This document shows positions 51,101 to 61,483 of a DNA stretch of 64,000 nt, one piece after another. The notes beneath the pieces were generated by a model, which worked only from the letters and a program-made list of their open reading frames with translations, was not told the DNA's origin and did no database searches. Source of the stretch: Euleptes europaea (taxonomy: Eukaryota; Chordata; Lepidosauria; Squamata; Sphaerodactylidae); NCBI RefSeq assembly GCF_029931775.1, contig NC_079320.1, positions 42,015,521-42,079,520 of the forward strand. Direction: 5' to 3'. A program made the translations under genes and the position numbers. Position 1 is the stretch's first letter. Every line of letters begins with the position of its first letter.

Positions 51101-51566
51101 CAATAGCTCTCATTTGATTAGTAACCATTTATTAAGTGCCTTTAGTCTCTTTGTAATATATTATGTTCAGCTTGAAAATAGTAAACTAATATTTGGCATT
51201 AATCAGTAATTAGAGTTAGAATCTGAAAGGGTGAGATTAGAGTTGATGATGGATGTGGGCTTGTATTATTATACTGAAGCTTGGACACAGACGTATTTTT
51301 ATTTTCTATTTGTTTTCCTCCCTCCTTCTTTTTTCCTACTTTATTTTCTGTATCCCAATATATAAATAAAAATTATATTTAAAAAATGCTGAAACTGCCC
51401 AACACTACTATTAAAAAAAAAGTGTTACCTGTGTGCAGGGAGAGATGTCGGGACAACGTCTGCTGTCGGCCAAACACTTTTCCACACACATCACAGGGAA
51501 AGAGCTGGTCATTGAATTTCCAAGATGGCAACCCATTTCCAGCTTCCAGCCCTATCTTCTCTGTTT
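37235..51566 (-). CDS. ZNF827: ZNF827, C-terminal half (6 exons, partial)
   Basis: Exons in transcript order: 51566-51429, 46504-46333, 42747-42581, 40793-40602, 40502-40325 and 38042-37235. All have GT-AG borders and join in phase to one frame. The product carries C2H2 fingers in clusters, a Ser-rich linker and the C-terminus SFLAYLGLTERAETV, nearly the human ending. ZNF827 is a nuclear zinc-finger protein; the human protein recruits the NuRD chromatin complex, for example to ALT telomeres, through an N-terminal motif that lies outside this window. The gene runs toward MMAA, tail to tail with the C4orf51-like gene. No damage seen. N-terminal exons are beyond 64000. Confidence 0.96.
38667..38920. 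mobile_element. TAGGGTTGCC-family MITE, diverged
   Basis: Ends cagggttgttagcc and atctggcaacctta, perfect 8-bp TSD GTGAGAAA (38659-38666, 38921-38928). Third family member here with an 8-bp TSD. It lies in a ZNF827 intron. Confidence 0.7.
38957..39062 (+). repeat. tRNA(Ala)-like SINE, internally deleted
   Basis: aaggggctgtggctcagtgg, tagac, then directly cctggaaagccactgagtag and the tail cagtataaggcagcttcatg. The B box and body are missing. Confidence 0.7.
39174..39377 (+). repeat. 204-bp intronic duplicate, copy 1
   Basis: Begins agatgcacctttctgaaact and ends ctctggcaaaccatgcc. Same length as 50223-50426, with about five substitutions. Family unknown. Confidence 0.85.
39456..39522. repeat. 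(TA)n microsatellite
   Basis: About 33 uninterrupted TA units in a ZNF827 intron. The length may be inexact because such tracts assemble poorly. Confidence 0.95.
40325..40502 (-). CDS. ZNF827: ZNF827 exon (two fingers)
   Basis: Acceptor ggttttccttttgcag on the - strand, donor CTCAA|GTAAGG. It encodes FECVFCNFVCKTKNMFERHL then QIH, and FECDVCHKFMKTPEQLLEHK then KCH, ending TVPTGGL. All cysteine and histidine ligands are present. Confidence 0.95.
40602..40793 (-). CDS. ZNF827: ZNF827 exon (Ser-rich linker)
   Basis: Acceptor ttctgcgtag on the - strand, donor AAAG|GTAAAA. It encodes ERKTPSDSNSPSSSSLSALS, DSANSKEDVE and a hydrophobic patch NSLLVISVVPGSQ. It contains no finger. The following intron is only 99 bases (40503-40601). 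Confidence 0.93.
40875..41178 (+). repeat. Sauria-type SINE, full length
   Basis: gccagcgtgctgtagtggtt, ggtttgattcc, body, agagaaagtcggcatataaa and a long CTTCTT tail. It lies 82 bases from a ZNF827 splice acceptor (exon 40602-40793), in antisense. Confidence 0.88.
41179..42092. other. ZNF827 intron, nothing recognised
   Basis: No repeat or exon supported. Confidence 0.4.
42093..42150. repeat. (AAAT)n microsatellite
   Basis: About fourteen AAAT units. Confidence 0.95.
42258..42470 (+). repeat. tRNA(Ala)-like SINE, full length
   Basis: gcagtggctcagtggtagag, ctgcttggcatgcag, ggttcaatccctggc (B box), ctccagttaaagggaccagg, and the tail ttcagtataaggcagcttca. Reference copy for this family in the window. 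Confidence 0.85.
42581..42747 (-). CDS. ZNF827: ZNF827 exon (two fingers)
   Basis: Acceptor ctcctgcctccag on the - strand, donor GCAG|GTGACA. It encodes CHVCGFETEMNVQFVSHMSL then H, and CCTACDFVTMEESEMKAHIA then TKHAG. The second finger has H-X4-H spacing. Confidence 0.94.
42761..44282. other. ZNF827 intron, no repeat recognised
   Basis: A 144-codon open stretch on the + strand (43089-43523) has no recognisable domain, is antisense to the gene and looks accidental. Confidence 0.4.
44283..44345 (-). repeat. MIR/CORE-like SINE 3' end, antisense
   Basis: tatttcataccaccgtttct, aagagctcagggtggcgtac and agaggg is the antisense 3' end of the family seen at 54575. Confidence 0.5.
44791..44892 (+). 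repeat. TAGGGTTGCC-family MITE fragment
   Basis: tgtagggttgacaggtctga, cctggagattttgggagtgg, ggagggcagggtttggggag. It is broken by the insertion of the element at 44893. Confidence 0.65.
44893..45084. mobile_element. Fold-back element with 16-bp target duplication
   Basis: Inverted arms gacaaaaagcagagattggt plus gcaag (44926-44950) and cttgcaccaatctctacttt plus ttgtc (45055-45079), one mismatch in 25. The centre reads cctgaagaagctcgtgtgaa then acgcataaagg. The flanks are a perfect 16-bp direct repeat TTGCATTAGGGATTGC (44877-44892, 45085-45100). The TSD length points to retroposition or staggered repair, not a classic MITE. Confidence 0.8.
45251..45466 (+). repeat. 5S rRNA-derived SINE
   Basis: gcctgatctcgtcagatctc, agaagctaagaagggttagc, acttggatgggagacctcca, tail acgtcagctgtgacttgatg and CA. 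Confidence 0.85.
45652..45879 (+). repeat. 5S rRNA-derived SINE
   Basis: Full sense copy: gccctgacctggatggccca, gatctcgtcagatctcataa, aataccagggttgctgtgca, tail cggctgcaacttgacggcac. It lies 185 bases from a same-strand copy at 45251-45466. Confidence 0.87.
46333..46504 (-). CDS. ZNF827: ZNF827 exon (CHLC finger)
   Basis: Acceptor ttctttccag on the - strand, donor ACAG|GTGAGG. It encodes EERKYKCHLCPYAAKCRANL and NQHLTVH (one C2H2 finger), then an acidic linker (STDTEDIVSAVTSEGSDGKK) ending HPYYY. Confidence 0.94.
46828..47098. mobile_element. MITE with ~55-bp inverted ends and a third arm copy
   Basis: The left arm gttaccgcactttgtattcc, cagcgatgtattaagagttt, gaaaatgtt pairs with the right arm ending tacaagtgcggtaacagc. 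A second copy of the right arm (aaagtgcgaacagtattttt ... catcggtgggaatacc) lies just inside it as a tandem duplicate. CTAG flanks both sides (46824-46827, 47099-47102) and may be a 4-bp TSD. Superfamily not assigned. Confidence 0.7.
47170..48013. other. ZNF827 intron, simple repeats only
   Basis: A G-run near 47171-47183 and GAAGAAG-rich sequence near 47987-48013. No exon or repeat family supported. Confidence 0.4.
48014..48337 (-). repeat. Sauria-type SINE, full length, antisense
   Basis: GAA-rich tail, gagttggtttttatatgcta, ccggcttacaatcaccttcc, body, and the head cactacaccacgctg. Confidence 0.87.
48338..50222. other. ZNF827 intron, unexplained short open frame
   Basis: No known repeat. 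On the - strand 49650-49453 has a 65-codon open frame ending SVDVQKAVQKYNEKIKVRK that I cannot assign (see findings). Confidence 0.35.
50223..50426 (+). repeat. 204-bp intronic duplicate, copy 2
   Basis: Near-identical to 39174-39377. It is flanked by tttcag on both sides, which may be a short target duplication. Confidence 0.85.
50427..51428. other. ZNF827 intron, nothing recognised
   Basis: AT-rich; no exon or repeat supported up to the donor of the 51429-51566 exon. Confidence 0.4.
51429..51566 (-). CDS. ZNF827: ZNF827 exon (finger with SRHLSLH)
   Basis: Acceptor ttttttggggactag on the - strand, donor ACAG|GTAACA. It encodes ETEKIGLEAGNGLPSWKFND and LFPCDVCGKVFGRQQTLSRH then LSLHT: one C2H2 finger (CDVC ... 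HLSLH). The start phase needs one base from an upstream exon outside the visible set. Confidence 0.94.
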
Positions 51567-52065
51567 CTAGTCCCCAAAAAAGGAGAAAATACAATTCTAA
51601 TATTAACAACTCAGAAGCACTTCTGGATTCCATGCTATGGGTGAAGATGGACTCCATATGTTTCTTGTCGTGGGCAATACAATGATGCTGTCCCGGAGTT
51701 TATGGCACATGGGTGTGATCCTTTGAGCCATAGATCAAACTAAATGACGGTCTTCTCTGTTAGCATTCCTGTATTACACACATCACACTAATAAGAATTT
51801 CTTGTTTAGACAGAACAGGAATGTCTTCAGAAATCATGGCTACAAAGAACTCTATAAAGTGGCAAAGTAAACTAGGATGAATAATTTCAAATCCATCCAC
51901 AAGACTCTGAAAGCATAATACTATCGTAGGTATTTTATTTTACATTTATCCTCCACATATAGAGCCTCTTTTTCTGACAATTTCAAAGACCTTAGTCTAT
52001 ACACACTTGCAAGTACATCATTGTTCTAGGTTCATTTTTACCCCATAGTAAGATAAGAAGAGCCC

Positions 52066-52346
52066 CGTGGCGCAGAGTGGTAAGGTGCAGTACTGCAGTC
52101 CAAACTCTGCTCATGACCTGATTTCCATCCCGACGGAAGTTGGTTTCAGGTAGCCGGCTCAAGGTTGACTCAGCCTTCCATCCTTCTGAGGTCAGTAAAA
52201 TGAGTACCCAGCTTGCTGGGGGTAAAGCGAAGATGACTGGGGAAGGCACTGGCAAACCACCCCTTAAACAAAGTCTGCTTAGTAAACATCAGGATGTGAC
52301 GTCACCCCATGGGTCAGGAATGACCGGGTGCTTGCTTCTTTACCTT
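52066..52346 (+). repeat. ACA-SINE2-like tRNA SINE, full length
   Basis: gccccgtggcgcagagtggt, aaggtgcagtactgcagtcc, tcaaggttgactcagccttc, gtcaccccatgggtcaggaa. More diverged at the 3' end than 31291-31590. Confidence 0.85.
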
Positions 52347-52351
52347 AAAGA

Positions 52352-52815
52352 TAAGAAGAACCCTGATGGATCACACCAAAGACCCATCTAATCAAGCATT
52401 CTGCCTCCTACAGCAGCCAACCAGATGCCCCAGAACACCCACAAGCAGGGACACAGAACCCGAAACATTATTACCCTCTAGCAACTACTATGCAGAGGCA
52501 TACTGCCTTTGAACACGGCGGTGATATTTAACCATCATGGCTACTGATGAGCTGGCTTTCCGCGAATTTGTCTTATCCACTGGTAGCCATCACTATATCC
52601 TTTGACAGTGCATTGTATGATGAAATGCTTTCTCTTGACTACCCTAAATCTACTGCCCATCAAATCTACTGGGGATCCCCTGATTTTAAGTGGGGCAAGG
52701 ATCAGAAAGATTTGTCTATCCATTCTCTCCACACCAAAAACTTTGATCCTGTCCTCACTTAAGTCTTTTTAATAAACTGAACGGCCCCAAGCTCTTATAG
52801 CCTTTTCTTGTTTTA
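52352..52815 (-). mobile_element. CR1/L3-type LINE fragment, antisense
   Basis: gaaccctgatggatcacacc, ggcatactgcctttgaacac, accatcatggctactgatga, then gatttgtctatccattctct and aaactgaacggccccaagct. This is the antisense of the region after the RT core and the 3' part of CR1-type LINEs, much diverged. Confidence 0.65.
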
Positions 52816-53423
52816 GCTAACTGATGAATACAAGAAAAGTAGTATCAGCAAGTTCATTTCTAAAGTACGCATATTTCTACTATATTCTAGCCATTTCTAC
52901 TGTCCCCTTGTTTACCTCCCTCCAAATAACGTTAAACAAAATGTTGTAGCCGTCTCATAGTTCCTTGCAATGAGTCTGATGTATAGAACATCTGAAATAC
53001 AGTACTTCAGGAGGACAAAAAGTCAATTTCATAGCTATCTGCAGTTTTCTCTAACACTGGGGTGCTTGGAACTGCTGCGGAATGTTCAAACACTTATTAA
53101 ATCAGATTTAACACTCTGCTACTAGTGGTAAGGTACAAACCCTAGAGTGGTAGATTTACTTTCCAAGCTAGTTCACACAGGAAACCAATGATTCTGCTGG
53201 TGTGAATTCAGTCAATCACAGTTATTATTACTTTGCTTTTAACACCTACAAAAGGAGTTCTGTTTCATGATATCAGTAGCTATAGCTCTGTATGTGCATT
53301 CACTTCATATCAGAAAATTTGCAAAGCTGAGAGATTTAAGCCATAAAATAATAGAGGATAGCAATACAGAATGAAGGAAATTACTGATCTGTGAACCTGC
53401 TTTTCTAAAGAAATCATTTATAG
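52816..53423. other. ZNF827 intron, nothing recognised
   Basis: No exon or repeat supported. Confidence 0.4.
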
Positions 53424-53585
53424 ACTCATAGACTTTTAAGTCAAGAAGGTATCCATTATGGTAATCAAACCTGACGTTCTGCTTAAAAACTGTTGTAAAA
53501 AATCACCTAGTAATTCCTGCATCTAGCCCATAAGTTCTGGTTGAGTTAAAGCATATCTTGGGGAAAGAGAAAGATGCTAAATTGA
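53424..53585 (-). mobile_element. Ancient CR1-type relic, antisense
   Basis: ctcatagacttttaagtcaa, ggtatccattatggtaatca, cctagtaattcctgcatcta, gcccataagttctggttgag. This matches a repeat I know from turtles and archosaurs, so it is probably older than squamates. Confidence 0.6.
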
Positions 53586-54574
53586 CTGAATGTAGCAATG
53601 AAAACCACCACAGTTAACAGCAAGCTTACTCTTTGTCTCCCCTAAATTTCCCACAACTATCTATTTTATGATGATTACCTTTTTGTTACATTGGTTGACT
53701 TCAGACAAGCATTCTTCCTGAGCTATGGTGACTTGTGTGTCAAAAGCCTCAGGAAGTCTGTATGACTGAGTTGTCTGAAGGGGTCCAAAGTACAATGGAG
53801 TCTGTGGCTACCTCACTTTTGAGCACTCGTCAGAAACCTGCCCTGCCCAAAGTTTAACCACCATGGACTCCACTGTTTATTAGATTTCTTCAGCTAACCT
53901 CAGCATGCAAAGTAACTAAAAAAATCTCTATGGGTTGGGGTTGTTAACAATGAATTACAAAACTGTTACAATTTTTGTATTTATTATTGTACTTCTTTGA
54001 AAGTTACTTTGAATTCTTCTCCATTAGGAAGCATTCTATTTACTTCGGGAGGATATGCCTCCAACACCCTGAAGTAAATCTATACTTTATTGTCACACAG
54101 AAAACTATATAAGGCTCTGACTATCTTGTAGAAGGGAGCTCAAAACTAGATTTTCCCATTATTTCCATAATCTTCTATTTTGTGGCTTCCCATAGATAAA
54201 TAATAGACCCAAAAAATCTAGATGCAGCATGTATTTACTAAAAGCCTCTTCAGGAAAACTACTAATCATTTTCAAGAGAAGACACAAAAAATATCTGACA
54301 AGCTGGACAAATATGTGGCTTAGGCTTGCACTGCTAATGACCTACCAAACCAAACACAGGTAACCAGACATATTGGGGGGGGAGGGGGGATACCAAAGTA
54401 TTGGTGAACCTTCTATTTTTGAGGATTATCTAGAGCTAAAACACAGTGGTTTCTAATCTCCTGGCAGCCCACATTATCTGGCTAAGCCAGACTGATCACA
54501 AGTTTGAACAGGGCAGGTGTCAATGCTACCGCTCACAATGTACAAGTAAAGAGCCAAAGGGGTGTAGCAGCTAC
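53586..54574. other. ZNF827 intron, nothing recognised
   Basis: No exon or repeat supported. A G-run lies near 54375-54388. Confidence 0.4.
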
Positions 54575-54805
54575 TATGTCAGATGAGGACCAGGGGAACA
54601 AGGTTCAAAGCCCTGCTTACCCACAAAGTTTACTGGGAAACCTTAGACCAGTCGCTCTTTCTCACTTTTACTTACCAGACAGGTGTGGAGCGAAAATCAA
54701 AAAATTGTGATGGGAAATGATGGGTAAAATGAAGGATTAGAGAACCATGTACACTGTCCTGAGTCCCTTGAAAAGTGGGCAGGCTAAACACGGAGTAAAT
54801 AAACA
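54575..54805 (+). repeat. MIR/CORE-like tRNA SINE, diverged
   Basis: aacaaggttcaaagccctgc (B-box region), tactgggaaaccttagacca, gtcgctctttctcac, then agaaccatgtacactgtcct, gagtcccttgaaaagtggg. Confidence 0.6.
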
Positions 54806-56118
54806 CAACTACATGTAAAATAACCAGCATGTTCTTCAAACCTTAAGAGGAAGGAGGATTTACAGCACCAACTAGTGACCAATCTTATTAACTAGGATCC
54901 ACCCCTTCTCTATTCAGTGTAAAAGTACTACCAGGAACTGCTCTTCTTCCATTCATATAAGGATAGAAAAATATGGATAAACTGTCAATCAGGGAGTGCC
55001 TGTGTGAATTACTGTGATTAATTGAAGCAACTCATGAAACCCAGCTGAAACCAGTGTCAGAGATCCGTGCATCCATCACAACACACTATTTATTGTGGGA
55101 CACACCTCCCAGAAATGCCACAGTTCACACAGCACCTGGAACAACAAAAGCTTGACACTTGAAGGGTGCCCTCTGGGTGCTACCATTATCTGCTATTTGT
55201 TTTACAATAATATAAATTATCCTTAATGTGTGATTACTCATGCTTCTGCTAAATTAGCCCTTCTGTAAAGTTTAAAAGGCAGAAGGAGGGGAACCAGTTG
55301 AAGTATGTATCATACTTTTAACTTCTCTGAAATCAACTGCAAATCATTCTTTCAATTACTAGTCTTGAGTTCAAGACAACGGACATTTGACTCTGAAGCA
55401 ATAATAGATGTTTTAGCCGAGCTTTCTGAGTACTTAATCAAAACAGTGCTTCAAAGGAGGAATATGGTAATGATTATGAGAAAATGTCAAGCATATTCTG
55501 GTTCTTAAAGCTTGGCCACTACAGAACTGGATTAATTTGGATACAAAGCAAACAAGCAGACTCAAGTAGAAGTCAATATGTCTCTTAACAATTCCCCTCA
55601 GCATCAGTAATTGGTCCTCTTATATTAAAGTAGCTAACATCAGAACAATATTTCTTATGTAAAATTAGATAAGTAGAAACTCCATAAGAAAGTGAAAACA
55701 ACTATTTTTGTATTTTCCCAGAAGTGTTAAACTATATTTTAATTAAGTTTACTTTGCATCCATCTAGATCACAATACCATTCTTGCTTTAATTTTTTTTA
55801 AAAAATGCCTACCGCTCATGTACAATCTTTTGGGAATTGTTTTTCCAATATTTTGTAATTTGCTCTCTTGGTCAACTATGCTTGGACACATTCTCTGCAA
55901 TTCCTCATCTGATTGGGTGGAAACATGTCCTAATTTCCAAGAGAAAACGTGAATTTGCGAATACTTGCAAATTGTTGGCCAACAAGTCTTTCCACAGTTG
56001 CTCTTGAGCATTTCCAGTCATTTCCAAAGTACAAGGCAATTCATTTTCTTAAGACAGACACATTTTAGCTGATGATTTCTGTTCAGTAAGAGATAAAAAG
56101 TATAAACAGCACTCTAGT
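54806..56118. other. ZNF827 intron, nothing recognised
   Basis: No exon or repeat supported; open stretches lack splice sites and known similarity. Confidence 0.4.
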
Positions 56119-56344
56119 CCCTGACCTGGATGGCCCAGGCTAGCCTGATCTCGTCAGATCTCAGAAGCTAAACAGGGTCAGCCCTGGTTAATATTTGGAT
56201 GGGAGACCACCAAGGAATACCAGGGTTGCTGTCCTGAGGAAGGCACTGGCAAACCACCTCTGTTAGTCTCTTGCCATGAACACCCCCCCAAAAAAGGGGT
56301 CACCATAAGTCGGCTGCGACTTGACGGCACTTAACACACACACA
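56119..56344 (+). repeat. 5S rRNA-derived SINE, full length
   Basis: ccctgacctggatggcccag, gatctcgtcagatctcagaa, agctaaacagggtcagccct, tail cggctgcgacttgacggcac and CA. Confidence 0.87.
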
Positions 56345-58006
56345 GTCTCTGCCATTCATGGGAAGTGGTTAAGTTGTGGGTCCTCATTAAGAGCTCTGTT
56401 ATGTACAGTGTGGCACACAAAGAACTTGCATGTGCAGAATTTCCCTCCCATGCTATGGAGGGAGCAGCTTGTGCTTGCACAGGAATAACTGGATTTTAGA
56501 GTACAACTACCATTACAAAAACATTTTGTGCAAAAAGTCCTATTTGACATCACTGAAAACCAAAATGCTCTGTATATCTAATAATACCTAATAATACTTT
56601 CTACAAAACCAGCTTTGTGGCTCCCTGGTAGTACTAAGGAGTATTACAGTATTAATTCCTTCTTAGTTTCTTATGCAGCATTAGTTCTTTATTCCAGATC
56701 ACTTGTGTACTGGTAAAAATCAAACTAAATTTGGTCTCACTCAAACCAATACTTTTAATATGAAGCACAGGGCTCTCAAATTATTTAAATGTGTTTCATA
56801 CATTCAATGGATTCATCATATAAAGGTTAGGATTTAATTTAGTACACCTAAAACAGTGATAATTTCGCACCCTTATGAAATCCCTTTAAATTGGGTACTT
56901 ACTTGAGAAACAGTTTGAAAGGACACTTTTGTTGTTTAACTATAAGCGAAAACAAAGAACATCCTAAACATAGAAATAATCTCCTATACAGACTGTAGCT
57001 TTGAATTGCCTTGTGTTGGACTCATTGAAATTAATCGGAGCTTCCTAAGAGTCTGGTAGGCAATATCTCAAGGGCCCAATGTCCACCCTACTAGCAGGCA
57101 CATACAAAAATATCCCTACGGAATTCCAAAATGAAACTTCACTACAAGAGTTTGATGCTGCCTTATTTTTGTTTTGTTAACAAACAACTTCTCTGGATTT
57201 TTTTATCACTTTATACTGTTTAAATTGTGAGAACCAGGCTGTTACAGAGCAGCTTAAACATCCTGGAGGGGACAGGTGGAGCAGGCTCTAAAAAGAAAAT
57301 GGTTATTAACACTGGATGAAACTTCTAAACCTGAGGTCATCTGAAAAACATTATGAAACAAAAGTCATCAAAAGATGGTAAATGTAGGTTGACAGTTCAG
57401 GCTGTTTCACCAGCTATGCTGTCTTTCTGCCTTACAGCCTAACTGAACAGCTGACTCAAATTTATGCCTTCCTAAAGCCAGAAATGGTAAAAAAAGAAAG
57501 AAAGGAAAAAAAGATGCTCCTATTTGTCAGAGTGATGGACTATTCTTGCAGGTCTTTCTCCATTCTGTATGAGAAGATTCCTGTATCTGGACTCCAATGA
57601 AATGAAAGCAAAGAAATGTCATGCATTGTATGAGACACATTAGTCTCCTGAAAAACATATGAACCTAGTAATCTTTTTGAGAATTTACAATGTGCTTTTG
57701 GTGTACAAAGTGATTTTCAACTCCTGTCCCTTGCCTTCCCTATACCAGATTAATGGGAGAAGCATGGCATCATCTAATGTGTCCAAAACCTTGTGTTGGA
57801 ATGGTTAGAAAGCATAGAAGTATTAAGAATGATTGGACCCTATTTGCTAGGGCCAGTGACATCACCTGTCACAGCCAGACACTCCTCCCGCCATCCTTTG
57901 GAGTATGCACAGCTATTCCTTTTGTTCTGGGAAAATTTCCCATCAATACAATAGGAAATTATTAGACTGCAGAGGCCCATTAGTTATGATTATTACAGTG
58001 GCCGGG
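56345..58006. other. ZNF827 intron, nothing recognised
   Basis: AT-rich, repeat-poor; no exon supported. Confidence 0.4.
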
Positions 58007-58202
58007 AAGGAAAGCGGCATGATATAGCCTGATCTTGTCTGATCTCGGAAGCTAAGCAGGGTCGGTAATTGGAAGGGAGACCACCGAGGATGACTCTGCA
58101 GAGGAAAGCAGTGGCAAACCACCTCTGCTTCTCACTTGCCTTGAAAACCCCTTGCTGAGGGTGCTGTAAGTCGACTGCAACTTGATGGCACTTTACCCTC
58201 AC
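58007..58202 (+). repeat. 5S rRNA-derived SINE
   Basis: agcctgatcttgtctgatct, cggaagctaagcagggtcgg: the window's closest match to true vertebrate 5S rRNA in this segment. Then ggtaattggaagggagacca and the tail gtcgactgcaacttgatggc. Confidence 0.85.
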
Positions 58203-59180
58203 ATTAATTACAGTGGCCACCCAGTTAGCTTCTATTGTTACCATTGCATCAATGGATATTCATTATTAGACAAGGACATTCTCATCAGTTTTTGGCAACA
58301 GGTTGTATGAAAAGTATATTATGGGAAAAGATAGCTGTAAATTAAACAACACTTTGCAATGGTAACCCAACTTTTCTTATGACACTATTAGACAATCTAC
58401 ATGTATTCATGCACGACAATCTAGGAATATTTTCCAATTAAGCCTCTGTGCACCGGTTATCTGTTGGCAATCATATGGAACAACAAAAATGCTAAACTAC
58501 ACATAGGATAAGTGTTTAATTACAGAATTTTTGAGATAAAAGGGCGTGGGACAAAATGAGTAAATGGAATGTGCTAAAGCAGGAACAGTCTCCACTGCTT
58601 ACTGCAAAAGCAAGCTGGAAAACAAAAAATCAGTTAATCAATGTCTCCAAAATAAGTATTATTTTGAACATGTTTGTTTCCATCACATGTCAAGCAAACT
58701 GATTTTCCAGGACCAGCTTTCTCCAATCTGTACTGAGTCTTATTTCTTCTGTTATGAGAACCTAAAGAGCAATAATACCAGCTGACAAATTTTCTGTTTT
58801 CTAACGGGTGTAAAAAGAATAACAAAGTGTAGAAAGAATACACAATACTCTGGAATGTTTTCTGCTTATGGGAAATCATGATAATTGCTTCCAAGAGAAC
58901 AGTAAGAAATAGACAGCCCAAATAACTCAAATTAATCTGTTAGGCGGTTTCAGGAAAATTCCCCAATTTATGGGCATACGGGTTATGTGTGAGTGCCGAG
59001 TTAGCAACACTGTGATCAGTATATGCTAGTCACCGCGTGGTAGCATTAACTAGCTCTGCCACTGGTTTCAGGAAATGAGTTTTCATTGTACTGAAAAGAA
59101 TGACTGATAAAAGCACATAACTATAGTTCATTAAGCAGCCTGAATAACCCTTAGGCTGAGCTTGTCACAGTATCAAGGAA
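58203..59180. other. ZNF827 intron, nothing recognised
   Basis: No exon or repeat supported. Confidence 0.4.
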
Positions 59181-59183
59181 GAC

Positions 59184-59225
59184 TCAGGTTGCTATGCAGA
59201 GGAAGGCAGTGGCAAACCATCTCTG
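59184..59225 (+). repeat. 5S-SINE body fragment
   Basis: actcaggttgctatgcagag, gaaggcagtggcaaaccatc only. Confidence 0.5.
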
Positions 59226-59289
59226 CCTCCCCTGTACCCCATCACAAGGCAAGACAGCAGTAACTGCCTTTGTGACCCAATAAATGGTG

Positions 59290-59480
59290 TTCAAGGGTTT
59301 ATTGCTTCTGAACATGAAGGTCTGTTAAGCCATTATGGCTAATAAATGCGGATAGACATAGCTTCCATGTACAGTATTTGTCTAATCCTCTTTTAAAACT
59401 GCCTAAAGTAGGACCCATCAGTTTATCTTGTGGCAGCAAATAAATTAGTTTTGCATTGTATGAAGACGTAGCCTCATTAA
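59290..59480 (-). mobile_element. CR1/L3-type LINE fragment, antisense
   Basis: taagccattatggctaataa, tttgtctaatcctcttttaa, aactgcctaaagtaggaccc, ttagttttgcattgtatgaa: same region of the LINE as 52352-52815, diverged. Confidence 0.55.
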
Positions 59481-61483
59481 GGGGCAATTTCAAGACAGTT
59501 TTGATGTGAAAATACCACAAATATTTCATCTAATCAGGATTCCATCAATACTCCTGGTTTTTTAAACTCTAGTTTGCATAAAGGTCCTGTACATTTCAGG
59601 ACAATGATAAATGAGAAAAAGGCAAGCGTTGAATGCTCACTTTGGAAACACGATGGTTCTCTACAATTGCTAAGGAAATCCTCATAAAGTGAACAGCAAG
59701 TAATGCAGCTGTATTTGAAGCCTTTTGGCAGGCACATGTCGACAATGGAAGGTACAGCGTGAATCGTTCACATTATCTCAATGGGACAATAACTGTGGAG
59801 CCAGAAGAACAGCAAACTGCATCTCAGCATTACTGACTATTAACTGCCTCATTGTTTCACAGAAGCAATATACTGATTTATACCACAAATATACCGATTT
59901 ATTTCACGAATTCCCCTACAGCTTTGTCAGCTTTCCCTAGGCCTTAACTCCAAGAGAAGCCGTACAATCAAAAACCTGCAAGTTGTCTCCCTGCTGCCAG
60001 AAAGCAATTAACAAGACCATTTGGAAGAAGAACACAAATGGAATTTAATATATAAATAAACATGAAGAATTATTGTCCTGGGGCAGTTCAGCTTAAAGGG
60101 GGCTGCTTTCCGCTGCAGCAGAGCAAACAGCTTTCCAGTATTGTAAATGCATCCTATTATTGCCATTGAAAGATCCTAAGATTCGCTTACATGTTCCCAA
60201 AATAAAAGTACAAGGCTACCTGGTCCTTCTGACGGCCTTCAGGGTGATGCACAAAAACAGACTTGTTCTTGTTTGGAGGTTCTAGCAGGGGAGCGCAGCT
60301 ATCATATACCCTTGACCGAAGAACGGTACAGTCCTTCTATCTGGGATGGTCGTCCTCTTCCACCGAGCGCAAAGCTTCAGGAAGGATGCACATGGAGCGG
60401 TGAGGGAGGGAGGGGACACCCGCCTAGCCAGCCAGATCAGCCGAATCAACCCTGGCGATCAATTGGGTGACAGATGTCGCAGCCAGATCTTCCTCACATC
60501 CCACAACAACAGACTGTTGTGACAATAAGTTATTTCATGAGCACAAAATTAAAGGTGTAGCTTTATTGGGGGTGGGTCAATTATACCCAATGTCTTCATA
60601 AGATTTGAGGCATTAGCCTAATAAACATGAAATACACACTTACAAACATCTCACTAGATATATAGCAAATGTCATGCTGGCAGTGTTCTCAAAATTTCCC
60701 TCCATAGAGAACTACATTGCTACTACTAGGTTTAACCTGCAGCTGATCGCAAATCAGAATTCTGTATCTGAAAATGGACATGAAACACCAGGTGTTTCAA
60801 AGGAATCCTAGTTTCTGATATTCAGAAGTTTCGATAATAAGGTGAGCTACTTCGCAAGTTCTCTTCCATGATAAAAAGGAAACCAAAAATTAGCCACTTT
60901 GGTCCTAAAAGGGGGGAAATCAGGTTGTTCAACTTCAGCTATAATGAATGAGTTTGAAAATAATGTATATTTCATTGCACTATGCAACAGCACTCAGAAA
61001 TAAAGGAAGGTTAAGCCTGACAATAGCTGAAATTCTCTGGACACAATGCTAAAGTGGAAAGAAAACTGAAACAAAGGAAAACACTTATCCAGGTATCAAG
61101 AGCTCAGTTTGACTTATAAGACGTGACAGCAGGGTGGTAAAAAACTTTTTAAAGGGAAGCAGGTTGGCTCAGCACCAAGAAAGGCAACTGACAAGCAAAT
61201 GTTTAATTTGCTGACAGATCTATACCAATAACGCACTACACCCATAACTCTACAGGACCTCTTGACAAAGTCAGGCACAAAATGATATGTGGTAGAATTT
61301 TTCTCCATGCTTGTTCAATTTGAACATCTTTTTTTAAAGATGCAGAGAAAATTAAGTAATTGCTTGCCTTGATCAAGAGTTTATAACCACAGGAACTGAA
61401 AAACTGTCTGGTTAAGGGCATGTTGTGAATCACAAAACTTTGCTGTTGTATTCAATACAGTCCTGAGCAACTCAGTTTTCATC
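59481..61483. other. ZNF827 intron, nothing recognised
   Basis: No exon or repeat supported. A slightly GC-richer patch near 60270-60470 has no recognisable coding content. Confidence 0.4.

Noticed and set aside
58007-58140. Possible 5S rRNA gene
   Set aside because: Only the middle of 5S rRNA is recognisable and it runs straight into the SINE body and tail, as in the other copies. It is a 5S-derived SINE.
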